A stretch of 64,000 nucleotides of DNA from contig JBIOUG010000097.1 of assembly GCA_044866775.1 (NCBI GenBank), positions 10,518-74,517 of the forward strand, in the 5' to 3' direction. The DNA is from DASUNQ01 sp044866775 (lineage in GTDB: Bacteria; Acidobacteriota; Thermoanaerobaculia; Multivoradales; UBA5704). Of this stretch, positions 34,902 through 43,212 are shown piece by piece (positions within the stretch are counted from its first letter, which is position 1; each line of letters starts with the position of its first letter). The notes under the pieces are model-generated. The model saw only the letters and a list, made by a program, of their open reading frames with translations. It was not told the DNA's origin and ran no database searches. Both the position numbers and the translations under genes were made by a program.

Positions 34902-36017
34902 CTGCACAAGCTCCTCTACCTCTGCGACTGGCTCCCCCCGGACTTCGGCGCGGTCGGCCAGTACAGCCTGCTCTTCGCGCGCGAGCGGGCGGCGGTGGGC
35001 GAGGACGTGCTCTTGGCCGGGCTTTCGTCGACGGCTTCGTCGCTCGACGAGGAGGCGGTCGGCGCCGGGCGGCTGCGAGTGCTGCGCCTGCGGGCGCCCG
35101 TCTATGACCGCGCCGACTTCCGCACCCGCGCGCTGTGGACGGCGAAGACCGACCTCGCCCTCCTCTGGCGGCTGCGGCGCGAGCTCGCGCGCGCCGACGA
35201 GATCCTCTTCACCGGCAGCCCGCCGTTCCTGATCCAGCTCCTGGTGCCGGCGAACCTCGTGCTGCGCAAGCGGCTCACCTACCGCATCACCGACTTCCAT
35301 CCCGAGTGCCTGATGGCGGAGCTCGAGCACGTGCCGGCGGCGCTCGCGGCGTTCCACCGCTGGACAATGGCGCTGCGCCGTTGCGTCGACCGCTTCGAGG
35401 TGCTGGGGGAGGACCAGCGCGAGCGCCTCCTCGCCCAGGGCATCCCGGCGGAGCGGATCGTGCTCAAGCGCGATCCCTCGCCGGTCGCGATCCCGCCCGG
35501 GACGGCGCCGCTCGCGCCGCCCGCAGCGCTGGCCGGCCGCGCGCTCCTCCTCTACTCCGGGAACTTCGGGGTGGCGCACGAGCACGAGACCTTCGTCGCC
35601 GGCTACCGTCTCCACCACCGCCAAGGCACGGGGCGGGTGGGGCTCTGGCTCAACGCCACCGGCGCCCGCGCCGACTGCGTGGAGGCAGCGCTGCGCGCGG
35701 CGGGCCTCCCCCACCACCGCAGCCGCCCGGTGCCGCTCGACCTCCTGCCGCGCCTCCTGGTCACTCCCGCGGCCCACCTGATCACCTTGCGCGACGCCTT
35801 CGTCGGCTACGTGCTGCCGTCGAAGGTCCACGCCTGCGTCGCCTCCGGCCGCCCGGTGCTCTACGTCGGCAGCGAGCGCTCGGACGTCCACCGCCTGTGC
35901 GCCGCCGGGCTGCCGGCGGACGCCTACTGGCGAGTGGACGTCGGGAACGCCGCGGGGGTGGCGTGGGCGCTCGAGGCGGTCGCCGACGGCGCCGAGGCTC
36001 CTCCAAGCTCCACGTAG
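34902..36017 (+). CDS. Glycosyltransferase (GT4-like) with a probable CTG start codon
   Basis: A GT-B-like protein of 371 residues if started at CTG 34902. The first ATG/GTG/TTG in frame is GTG 34995, but the 31 codons before it read LHKLLYLCDWLPPDFGAVGQ and on, the typical beta-strand and Gly-loop N-terminus of the family. An in-frame stop lies at 34881-34883 and no standard start falls between. GAGAGG at 34886-34891 is 10 nt upstream of the CTG. The C-domain has LYSGNFGVAHEHE and YVLPSKVHACVASGRPVLY. It ends just before the terminator at 36038. Confidence 0.72.
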   Translation: MHKLLYLCDWLPPDFGAVGQYSLLFARERAAVGEDVLLAGLSSTASSLDEEAVGAGRLRVLRLRAPVYDRADFRTRALWTAKTDLALLWRLRRELARADEILFTGSPPFLIQLLVPANLVLRKRLTYRITDFHPECLMAELEHVPAALAAFHRWTMALRRCVDRFEVLGEDQRERLLAQGIPAERIVLKRDPSPVAIPPGTAPLAPPAALAGRALLLYSGNFGVAHEHETFVAGYRLHHRQGTGRVGLWLNATGARADCVEAALRAAGLPHHRSRPVPLDLLPRLLVTPAAHLITLRDAFVGYVLPSKVHACVASGRPVLYVGSERSDVHRLCAAGLPADAYWRVDVGNAAGVAWALEAVADGAEAPPSST

Positions 36018-36037
36018 GGGCGGGCTCAGGAGCCCGG

Positions 36038-36060
36038 CGCGAACGCTTTCGCGTTTTTTT
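36038..36060 (+). terminator. Rho-independent terminator of the polysaccharide cluster
   Basis: Stem CGCGAA (36038-36043) and TTCGCG (36048-36053) with loop CGCT, followed by seven T residues (36054-36060). It lies 20 nt after the last + strand gene. The left flank (AGCCCGGCGCGAA) is identical to that of the palindromic repeat copies nearby, so this terminator looks like a modified copy of that repeat. Confidence 0.85.
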
Positions 36061-36063
36061 GGA

Positions 36064-36117
36064 GCCCGGCGCGAAAATCTTCGCGCCTTAGGATCCCGGC
36101 GCGAAAGCCTTCGCGCC
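36064..36117. repeat. REP-like palindromic element, two adjacent copies
   Basis: Two copies of an 8-bp-stem palindrome: GGCGCGAA (36068-36075) with TTCGCGCC (36080-36087), loop AATC; and GGCGCGAA (36098-36105) with TTCGCGCC (36110-36117), loop AGCC. Both are preceded by CCC. The second copy encodes the final residues (AKAFAPGS) and the first follows the stop codon of the - strand regulator gene. A fourth relative of the family is at 52265-52288. This spacing and symmetry fit repetitive extragenic palindromes. Confidence 0.8.
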
Positions 36118-38364
36118 GAGGTCCCGCGCCAGCGCCTCGTAGGCGGCGGCGCTCTCCTCGGCGAGCAGGAAGCGGGCGTGGATGGCGGCCTTCTGCAGGT
36201 AGCCGAGCGCCCGCTCGGGCTGGCCGGCGGCGCGGTGGTGGTGGGCCAGGACGTCGTAGGCGCGCCCGCGCGCGCTGCTCTCGAGCCGCTCGAGCGCGGC
36301 GGCGACCTGAGCGTGCAGCACGCGCCGCCGCGCCGGATCGAGGCCCGCGTAGACGGCGTGGCGGATCGCGGCGTGCGCAAACTCGAAGCGGCCGCGCCGC
36401 GCGCCGCGCGCCCAGCGCACCAGGTCGTGCTCGGGGCCGCCGCTCCGCCACTGGCCGGTCGACTGGCGCAGGAGCCAGCGCTGGAGCAGCTCCTCGAGGG
36501 CGAACTCGACCACGGCCGGATGCTCGTCGGCGCCGAGCTGGAGCAGCGCCGGCTCGAAGCTCTGGCCGGCGACCGCGGCGAAGGCGAGGAGCCGCCGCGC
36601 CGAGGCGGGGAGGCGCAGCACCCGATCGCGGGCGAGCACGTCCACCGTCGCCGGCTGCGGCAGCCCGAGGTCGTCGAGCGGCCGCGCGAGCTGCCACCCC
36701 CCGGCCGCGCGCGGCTCGAGCGCGCCGCTGTCGTGCAGCAGGTTCACCAGCTCCGTCACCGCCAGCGGCAGGCCGCCGCCGCGGGCGACGAGGAGTCCCC
36801 CAAGCTCCGCCACCTGCCCCTCCGGCACCAGCGCGGTGGCGATCTCCCACACCGCGGCCGGGGTGAGGCGCGGCAGCTCGAACCGCACGCAGCCGGCGCC
36901 GGCCGGCGGCCGTGCCGCGGCGGAGCGCCGCGCCGCCGCGGCCTCCTCGTCGTCGCCAACGCCCGGGCGTGCGGCGGCCACGATCCAGGCCGGCGGCGGC
37001 AGGCGCTCGAGCACGTGCTCCAGCAGGTCGAGGCTCGCCGCGTCGGCCAGGTCGAGGTCGTCGAGGAAGACGACCAGCGGCTGGCGGCGCGCCGCCGCGA
37101 GGTCGCCCAGGAAGCGCGTCACCGCGGCGAAGAGCCGCCGGCGCCCCTCGCCGCCCGCGGCGGGCGGCACCGGCGTGAAGGCGCCGGGGGGCAGGGCGAA
37201 GGAGCGGGGGAGGAGGTGCGCGAGCGCCTCGAGCGCGGCGCGCGGCAGCGCCGCGAGCACCCGCTCGGCCGTCTCGCTGTCCTCGACCCGCGCCTGACCG
37301 AGCACCTCGACCCAGGGCAGGTAGGGTGACGGCGGCAGCAGCTCGGCGCCACTCCCCTTGAGCACCAGCGCCGGGCGCTGCGCCGTCGCCGCGTCGAGGA
37401 AGGTCTTGATCAGCCGGCTCTTCCCCACCCCGGCCTCGCCGACGACGACGCAGCAGCGCACGCCGCCGGCGAGGGCCTCCTGCCAGCTCTCGTCGAGCAG
37501 CGTCCAGCCGACCTCCCGCCCGACGAGCGGCACCAGCGGCCCGATCGGCGCCGCCTCGCCGGCCGGCGCCTCCGCCGGCGCCGCCTCGGCGAGGATCGAC
37601 TCGTAGAGGGCGCGCGTCTCCTCGAGCGGCTCGACCCCCAGCTCCTCGTGCAGCCGGCGGCGCAGCTCGTCGTAGTGGGCGAGGGCGCCGCTGCGGTGCC
37701 CGGAGAGCGCGGTCAAGCGCATCAGCTCGCGGTGGATGGGCTCGGCCAGCGGCTCGAGGGTGAGCAGGCGGCGCGCGTAGTGGATGCCGTAGCGATACTC
37801 GCCGCGCCCGCGGTAGCTCTCGACCAAGGCGCGCAGGGCCTCGATCGCCCCGTCGCGCAGCCGCGCCTGCTCGGTGAGCTGCCACTCCTCGAAGTCCTGG
37901 GCGTCCTTGACGAAGAAGCCGGCGAGGAAATCGCCGCGGTAGAGCTGCACCGCGGCGGCCAGGTGATGGGGATCGACGGCGTGGCCGCCGGCCGCCGGCC
38001 GCGGGCCGCCGCCGCCGAGGCGCAGCGCCTCTTCGAAGGCTTCGACGTCGAGCCAGACGTCGGCCGCCGGGTCGAGCCCCAGCTCCTGGTGGGTGCCGGT
38101 GACGAGCCGCTGCCCGGGGATCGCCGCGCGCAGGTTGTAGGCGGCCTGGCGCAAGGCGTGGCGCGCCGCCTCCGGCCCGCTCTCCCCCCACAGCAGCCCG
38201 GCCAGGTGGTCGCGGCTGAACGTCCGCCCGCGATGGCAGACCAGGTAGGCGAGCAGCGCCCGCGCCTTCTGCGACTCGAAGCCGCCGGCCTGGCGCTCGC
38301 CGCACCAGACCGCGAAACCGCCGAGGAGGCGGATGCGGAGGTTGGAAGAGGGGACCGTCTTCAC
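36088..38364 (-). CDS. BTAD-domain transcriptional regulator with AAA ATPase (AfsR/SARP-MalT type)
   Basis: A 758-residue regulator. Residues 10-90 form a winged-helix DNA-binding domain, about 100-255 the bacterial transcriptional activator domain (ending GVEPLEETRALYESIL), and 280-520 an AAA-type ATPase with Walker A GEAGVGKS at 309-316 and Walker B VVFLDDLDLAD. A helical TPR-like C-terminus follows. It starts at GTG 38364 on the - strand. The last eight residues come from a palindromic repeat copy, so the original C-terminus may have been altered. It is convergent with the polysaccharide cluster, a candidate regulator of it or of the + strand genes behind it. Confidence 0.85.
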   Translation of the reverse strand: MKTVPSSNLRIRLLGGFAVWCGERQAGGFESQKARALLAYLVCHRGRTFSRDHLAGLLWGESGPEAARHALRQAAYNLRAAIPGQRLVTGTHQELGLDPAADVWLDVEAFEEALRLGGGGPRPAAGGHAVDPHHLAAAVQLYRGDFLAGFFVKDAQDFEEWQLTEQARLRDGAIEALRALVESYRGRGEYRYGIHYARRLLTLEPLAEPIHRELMRLTALSGHRSGALAHYDELRRRLHEELGVEPLEETRALYESILAEAAPAEAPAGEAAPIGPLVPLVGREVGWTLLDESWQEALAGGVRCCVVVGEAGVGKSRLIKTFLDAATAQRPALVLKGSGAELLPPSPYLPWVEVLGQARVEDSETAERVLAALPRAALEALAHLLPRSFALPPGAFTPVPPAAGGEGRRRLFAAVTRFLGDLAAARRQPLVVFLDDLDLADAASLDLLEHVLERLPPPAWIVAAARPGVGDDEEAAAARRSAAARPPAGAGCVRFELPRLTPAAVWEIATALVPEGQVAELGGLLVARGGGLPLAVTELVNLLHDSGALEPRAAGGWQLARPLDDLGLPQPATVDVLARDRVLRLPASARRLLAFAAVAGQSFEPALLQLGADEHPAVVEFALEELLQRWLLRQSTGQWRSGGPEHDLVRWARGARRGRFEFAHAAIRHAVYAGLDPARRRVLHAQVAAALERLESSARGRAYDVLAHHHRAAGQPERALGYLQKAAIHARFLLAEESAAAYEALARDLGAKAFAPGS

Positions 38365-38430
38365 TCGGCGACCAGTTCGGGTGAGGCGAGCAGCCGAGCT
38401 GCTTCCCGCCTTACTGCGTTGACCCGATCT

Positions 38431-38468
38431 CCCTCACCCCTGGCCCCTCTCCCACATGGGAGAGGGGG
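38431..38468. repeat. Palindromic interspersed repeat of the CCCTCTCCC...GGGAGAGGG type
   Basis: Stem CCCCTCTCCCA (38444-38454) and TGGGAGAGGGG (38457-38467), 11 bp, preceded by CCCTCACCCCTGG. Elements with this core (CCCTCACCCC-GGCCCCTCTCCC) are found between genes in many unrelated high-GC bacteria. The tight 2-nt centre would open to a slightly larger loop in RNA. No function is known to me. Confidence 0.65.
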
Positions 38469-38657
38469 ACGCTTGCGTGTTGAGTCCCCCCTCGTGGACT
38501 CTGCGGAGTCTAGCAGTGGCGGAGACGAAGGCCGTTACGTGCCAGTAGTTTAGCAGTCGTCGCCACGCTCACTCGGGGGCGCGGATCGCCTGACGATCTC
38601 CTGACGATCGCGGTGCAGACTGTTGCGTACCGCAGAGCACCAGACGTGCCGCGCTTC

Positions 38658-38687
38658 GGCAGGAGGGGCCGTGCGGCCCCTCTTGCC
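38658..38687 (+). promoter_or_regulatory. 13-bp leader hairpin upstream of the SdrD-like gene
   Basis: GGCAGGAGGGGCC (38658-38670) pairs with GGCCCCTCTTGCC (38675-38687), one G-U pair included, around a GTGC loop. It ends 28 nt before the ATG at 38716, and the ribosome site GAGGAGA (38702-38708) lies outside the stem. There is no T-run, so it is not a classical terminator. It could stabilise the mRNA or take part in regulation. Confidence 0.55.
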
Positions 38688-38715
38688 GTGCCTTCGGTCG
38701 AGAGGAGAGCTGACG

Positions 38716-41331
38716 ATGATCCCCCTACGTTCAAGGTTCCGGAGAGGACTCGGCATGGCGCTGCTGTGGACGGCGCTGGCGGCGAGCGCCGCCGTGGCGG
38801 CCCGCCCGCGCGCGGCCGTGGGACCGGGCAGCGGCCCCAAGTGCCTGCCGACCTGCAGCGCCGCCGACGGCCGCTTCCTCACCATCGCCGGCCAGAACTT
38901 CGTCACCCTCTCGGACACCGTGTTCACGCTCAAGATCGGGGTGCCGGCGGGCGCCGCCACCTTCAGCGTCGGCTTCTTCGACGGCGAAAGCGGCGGCCTC
39001 AGCCTCGGGGGCTCGCACTGGGACAACGGCGTGCTGGCGGAGTACCACTACCGCCTGTCCTCGGACCCCGACAACGACGGCGTCCCCGACGCGCCGGTCG
39101 ACCTGGTGCCGGGATTCCCGGCGGTCAGCTCGTTCGGCATGCCCGACAACGACTGGATCGACTTCACCGTCGCCACCACCCCCGGGGCCCAGGCGCCGAG
39201 CGGCAACTACTTCTACGTCCTCGAGATCGAGCTGCTGAACCCGCTGCTGACGACGCTCAACGCCTTCAAGGTGCGCACCGACGCCGTGGTCTCCGGTCTC
39301 GACGTCGAGCCGATCGCGCAGCCCTTCTCCTACATCGCCACCTGGACCGGGCTCGCCGACATCACCATCATCTATCCGGGCTTCCCCGCCACCTCACCGA
39401 CCACCTACGACGGCGTCTTCAGCTTCTGGTTCGACGCCCCCCTGCCGCAGCCGGAGATGGCGGTCTGGGACGGCGACTTCGACCGCGGCAAGTTCGACGG
39501 CACGCAGCAGGACACCGACGACGCGGACACTCCGGGCGCTCCTTTCCTGCCGACCTGGGCGACGCCGGACGCCGTGTCCGAAGCCATCGCCGTCGGCGGC
39601 ATCGGGTCGACCGGCGCGCCGCCGGACGACCGCAGCAGCGCCGGCACGGGGATCTATTTGGTGCGTCCCCCCTCGGTGCGTTACGAGCTGATCCACGACC
39701 TCACCGGCGCCACCTACCTCAACGACAACCCCTCCGGCAACCAGGAGTGGGAGCAGTTCAAGCTCTCGACCGCTCCGTTCGACGGCTCGGTCATGGATTA
39801 CAGCGTCGCCGACATCCCGGCCGGCCTCTGGGAGCTGCGGGCGCAGGGCGTGGACATGCAGAACCTGAACGCCCTGCTCCTCCCCTTCCCGGTGCTCTGC
39901 GTCGACGAGCAGGGCGATCCGTGCCAGACGTTGCGCACGCTGCGCCTCGGCGACACCGTCTTCTCCGATCCCGACGGCGACGGCCTGCAGGACGCAGGCG
40001 AGCCGGGCATCCCGGGCGTCACCGTCGAGCTGCTCGACGCGGCCGGGGCCTTCGTCGCCAGCACGACGACCGATGCCGCCGGCCATTACGACTTCCAGGT
40101 GGAAGCGGGGACCTACACGGTGCGGGTGGCGGCGTCCAACTTCGCGCCCGGCGGCCGCCTCGCCGGCGCCGCTTCGACGACCGGCGGCGAGGAGCTTAGC
40201 CGCACGCTCGGCGACGCCATCGACCTCACCTACGACTTCGGCTACCGCGGCAGCGGCGCGATCGGCGACTACGTCTGGTTCGACGGCGACGGCGACGGCA
40301 TCAACGACGAGCCGCCGACCGCCGGTCTGGGCGGCGTCGTGCTGCGGCTCACCGAGGCCGGCCTCGACGGCGTCTTCGGCACCGGCGACGACATCGCGCT
40401 CGGCACGCAGACGACGGCCGCCAGCGGCATCTATCCCCTCTTCACCGACCTCCTCGCCGGCCTCTACCGGGTGGACGTCGACGAGGCGACGCTGCCGGCC
40501 GGCGTCATGCTGACCACCGCCAACGAGCCGCTCGCCGTCACCCTGGCCGGCGGCGAGAGCTTCCTCGACGCCGACTTCGGCTACGGCGGCGAGGCCGGGG
40601 GCGCGAGCGGGGGCTTGGGCGACCGGGTGTGGCGCGACACCGACGGCGACGGCGTCCTCGACGCCTTCGAGGTCGGCATCGACGGCGTGCGCGTCGAGCT
40701 CGCGGGCGACCTCGACGGCGACGGCATCGCCGAGCTGACGCGCTTCGACATCACCGAGACGATGGCCGCCGTCGCCGGTCTCTACGGCTTCTCCGACCTG
40801 CCCGCCGGCGTCTACACCGTCACCGTCGTGCCCTCGACCCTGCCGGCCGGCCACGTCCAGACCTTCGACCTCGACGGACTCGCCACCCCGCACACCGCCC
40901 GCGTCACGCTAGAGGGTGACGAGACCCGGCTGGACGTCGACTTCGGCTACCGCCCGCTGACGGCCCCGGGCGCCGGCACCCCCGGCTTCTGGAAGAACCA
41001 CCCCGAGGCCTGGCCGGTCGAGACGATCACCATCGGCGGCGTCACCTACACCAAGGCGCAGGCGATCTGGTGGCTCGGGCAGGACGACAGCCACGACAAG
41101 ACGATCACCCTCTTCCGCGCGCTGGTGGCGGCCAAGCTGAACGTGGCGATCGGCAACCCGGTCTCCTGCATCCAGACGGCGCTCGCCGCCGCCGACCAGT
41201 GGATGGCGACCTACGGCCCGGTGGGGAGCGGCGTGCGCGGGTCGAGCGTCGCCTGGAAGCTGGGCGAGCCGCTCTACCTGCGGCTCGACGCCTACAACAA
41301 CGGGCGGCTGTGCGCGCCGCCGCGCAGCTAG
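38716..41331 (+). CDS. Secreted SdrD-B-domain protein
   Basis: An 871-residue exported protein. Signal peptide: RSRFRRGLGMALLWTALAASAAVAA, given here by its end ALAASAAVAA near residue 30. Residues 30-405 are beta-rich and unrecognised. Three SdrD-B-like beta-sandwich domains begin near residues 410, 514 and 632, each with a Ca-binding-like DxDGDGxxD motif (DPDGDGLQD, DGDGDGIND, DTDGDGVLD). The C-terminal 120 residues start at GTPGFWKNHPEAWP (near 753), a module found at the ends of many secreted proteins. No sorting signal or anchor is visible. ATG 38716 has GAGGAGA 7 nt upstream; the open frame before it is ignored. A subtilase follows 15 nt after its stop. Confidence 0.8.
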   Translation: MIPLRSRFRRGLGMALLWTALAASAAVAARPRAAVGPGSGPKCLPTCSAADGRFLTIAGQNFVTLSDTVFTLKIGVPAGAATFSVGFFDGESGGLSLGGSHWDNGVLAEYHYRLSSDPDNDGVPDAPVDLVPGFPAVSSFGMPDNDWIDFTVATTPGAQAPSGNYFYVLEIELLNPLLTTLNAFKVRTDAVVSGLDVEPIAQPFSYIATWTGLADITIIYPGFPATSPTTYDGVFSFWFDAPLPQPEMAVWDGDFDRGKFDGTQQDTDDADTPGAPFLPTWATPDAVSEAIAVGGIGSTGAPPDDRSSAGTGIYLVRPPSVRYELIHDLTGATYLNDNPSGNQEWEQFKLSTAPFDGSVMDYSVADIPAGLWELRAQGVDMQNLNALLLPFPVLCVDEQGDPCQTLRTLRLGDTVFSDPDGDGLQDAGEPGIPGVTVELLDAAGAFVASTTTDAAGHYDFQVEAGTYTVRVAASNFAPGGRLAGAASTTGGEELSRTLGDAIDLTYDFGYRGSGAIGDYVWFDGDGDGINDEPPTAGLGGVVLRLTEAGLDGVFGTGDDIALGTQTTAASGIYPLFTDLLAGLYRVDVDEATLPAGVMLTTANEPLAVTLAGGESFLDADFGYGGEAGGASGGLGDRVWRDTDGDGVLDAFEVGIDGVRVELAGDLDGDGIAELTRFDITETMAAVAGLYGFSDLPAGVYTVTVVPSTLPAGHVQTFDLDGLATPHTARVTLEGDETRLDVDFGYRPLTAPGAGTPGFWKNHPEAWPVETITIGGVTYTKAQAIWWLGQDDSHDKTITLFRALVAAKLNVAIGNPVSCIQTALAAADQWMATYGPVGSGVRGSSVAWKLGEPLYLRLDAYNNGRLCAPPRS

Positions 41332-41346
41332 GCGAAAGGAGGCGAC

Positions 41347-42882
41347 GTGCGCAGCCGGCCCTTCATCTGTGTGACCTTGCCCGTGGCGCTCTCCGTCTCG
41401 GTGCTGAGCGCCGCCGCCCGCCCGACACTGGCACAGGAGCACGTGCCGGGGCAGCTTCTCGTCCGCTTCGCCAACGGCACCTCGGCGCTCGGCAAGCTCC
41501 TCACCCACACCCGCTGCGGCGGCACGGCCGTCGACCTCCTCGACCTGATCGGAGTCGAGGTGGTGCAGGTCGTGCCGCTCCTCGAGGAGACGGCCGCCTC
41601 CTGCTACGGCGGTGACCCGTCCGTCGACTACGCCGAGCTCGACTACCTGGCGTCGGGCGACGCCACGCCCAACGACCCGTACTACGCCAGCCAGCAGTAC
41701 GGCCCGCAGAAGGTCCAGGCGCCGGCGGCCTGGGACATCACGACCGGCGACACCAACGTGCTGGCCGCCGTGCTCGACAGCGGCGCCGACTTCGCCCACC
41801 CCGACCTTGCGGGCAAGCTCGTCTTGGGCTGGGACTACGTCAACAACGACTCCGACCCCAGCGACGACCACGGGCACGGCACGCACGTCGCCGGCATCCT
41901 CGGCGCCGCCACCAACAACCAGCAGGGCGTGGCGGGGATCGCCTGGCAGGTGCGCGTGCTGGCGGTCAAGGTACTCGACAAGAACAACAAGGGGAGCTAC
42001 AGCAACATCGCCAAGGGCATCCTCTACGCCGCCGACCAGGGCGCGCGCGTCATCAACCTGAGCCTCGGCGGCACCAGCGCCTCCTCGACGCTCCTCGACG
42101 CCGTCGAGTACGGCTGGGGAAAGGGCGCGCTGCTGGTGGCGGCGGCCGGCAACGGGGCGACGAGCGCTCCTTACTACCCGGCCGCCTACGCGCACGTCGT
42201 GGCGGTCGCCGCGACCGACGCCGCCGACGGCCGCTGGAGCCTCTCGAACTACGGCGACTGGGTGGCGCTCGCGGCGCCGGGCGACACGGTCTACAGCACC
42301 AACTGGAAGAGCGGCGTCTCGGGGTACCTGGCGCGCAGCGGCACCTCGCAGGCGGCCCCGCACGTCAGCGGCGTGGCGGCGCTGCTCCTGGCGCAGAACG
42401 GCGGCCGCACCAACGCCGAGCTGCGGACGCTGCTCGAGTCGACCGCCGACGACCTCGGCGCCGCCGGCCGCGATGTCTACTTCGGCTATGGACGGGTGAA
42501 CGCCGCCCGCGCCCTCGGCGGCTCGCTCCCTCCACCCGGCCAATCGCCGGCGCACATCGGCGACCTCGACGGCAGCGGCGCCGCCGGCGCCAAGAACTGG
42601 AAGGCGACGGTGACGGTCGGCGGCCACGACGGCGGCCACGGCGCTCTCGCCGGGGCGACGGTCTCCGGCGCCTGGGGGGGCGGCACCTCGGGCACCGCCT
42701 CGTGCACGACGGACGCGGCTGGCAGCTGCAGCGTCACCAGCCGCACGATCCAGAACAGCAAGTCCTCGGCGACCTTCACCGTGACGAACGTCAGCCACCC
42801 CACGAAGACCTACCAGCCGGCCGGCAATCACGACGCCGATGGCGACAGCAACGGCACGCAGATCACCGTCGTCCGTCCCTGA
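41347..42882 (+). CDS. Secreted subtilisin-like serine protease (S8)
   Basis: A 511-residue exported protease. Signal peptide to about residue 30 (ARPTLAQ), a short propeptide to about 100, then the catalytic triad Asp144 (VLDSG), His177 (HGHGTHVAG) and Ser334 (SGTSQAAPH), plus oxyanion Asn269 (AAGNG). A C-terminal beta-domain of about 115 residues with an Asp-rich tail (DADGDSNG) follows. The GTG start is preceded by AAAGGAGG, an excellent ribosome site. With the SdrD-like protein it forms a two-gene secreted unit. Its 3' end overlaps the PqqD-like frame by 44 nt if that gene starts at 42839. Confidence 0.9.
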   Translation: MRSRPFICVTLPVALSVSVLSAAARPTLAQEHVPGQLLVRFANGTSALGKLLTHTRCGGTAVDLLDLIGVEVVQVVPLLEETAASCYGGDPSVDYAELDYLASGDATPNDPYYASQQYGPQKVQAPAAWDITTGDTNVLAAVLDSGADFAHPDLAGKLVLGWDYVNNDSDPSDDHGHGTHVAGILGAATNNQQGVAGIAWQVRVLAVKVLDKNNKGSYSNIAKGILYAADQGARVINLSLGGTSASSTLLDAVEYGWGKGALLVAAAGNGATSAPYYPAAYAHVVAVAATDAADGRWSLSNYGDWVALAAPGDTVYSTNWKSGVSGYLARSGTSQAAPHVSGVAALLLAQNGGRTNAELRTLLESTADDLGAAGRDVYFGYGRVNAARALGGSLPPPGQSPAHIGDLDGSGAAGAKNWKATVTVGGHDGGHGALAGATVSGAWGGGTSGTASCTTDAAGSCSVTSRTIQNSKSSATFTVTNVSHPTKTYQPAGNHDADGDSNGTQITVVRP

Positions 42883-43207
42883 ATCCGGGGGCGCCGCCGC
42901 AGGCATTCCGTCGCTCGCGGCGCGGGTGCGGGTGCCGGAGTCGGTGCTGTTCTGCGACCTCGACGGCGAGGCGGTGCTCCTCGAGTCGACGAGCGGACGC
43001 TACTTCGGCCTCGACGAGGTGGGGACGCGGATCTGGTCGCTGCTCGCCGCCGACGGCCGGGTCGGAACCGCCTTCGAGGCGCTGCTCGCCGAGTACGAAG
43101 TCGAGGCCGACCACCTGCGGCGCGAGCTCCTCGCTTTCGTCGCCACCCTGGCGGCACGGCGGCTGCTGGCGCTCGAGGCGGTAGGAGTGGCGGAGGAAAG
43201 GGCCTGA
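42839..43207 (+). CDS. PqqD-like RiPP recognition element (lasso-peptide B1 protein)
   Basis: Up to 122 residues; the PqqD fold occupies about residues 33-115 (SVLFCDLDGEAVLLESTSGR, then YFGLDEVGTRIWSLL and the helical end with LRRELLAFVATL). Such proteins bind the leader peptide and present it to the modifying enzymes. The ATG at 42839 lies inside the subtilase gene; a start further in, for example GTG 42926, is possible, since the first 30 residues look unstructured. It is immediately upstream of the AsnB-like cyclase (5 nt), and the precursor lies behind that, the arrangement of a lasso-peptide locus. Confidence 0.82.
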   Translation: MATATARRSPSSVPESGGAAAGIPSLAARVRVPESVLFCDLDGEAVLLESTSGRYFGLDEVGTRIWSLLAADGRVGTAFEALLAEYEVEADHLRRELLAFVATLAARRLLALEAVGVAEERA

Positions 43208-43212
43208 GCGCC

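Larger units (their letters stand above)
38365..38715. other. Divergent intergenic region
   Basis: This 351-bp gap between the divergent regulator and SdrD-like genes must hold both promoters. I see a widespread-type palindrome (38444-38467) and a long leader hairpin (38658-38687). A -35/-10 pair could not be assigned with confidence. The sequence is less GC-biased than the genes, with ATG/TAG-rich short stretches, which fits non-coding DNA. Confidence 0.5.

Noticed and set aside
41347..42882. Subtilase as the lasso leader protease
   Set aside because: It has a signal peptide and acts outside the cytoplasm; no link beyond adjacency was seen.
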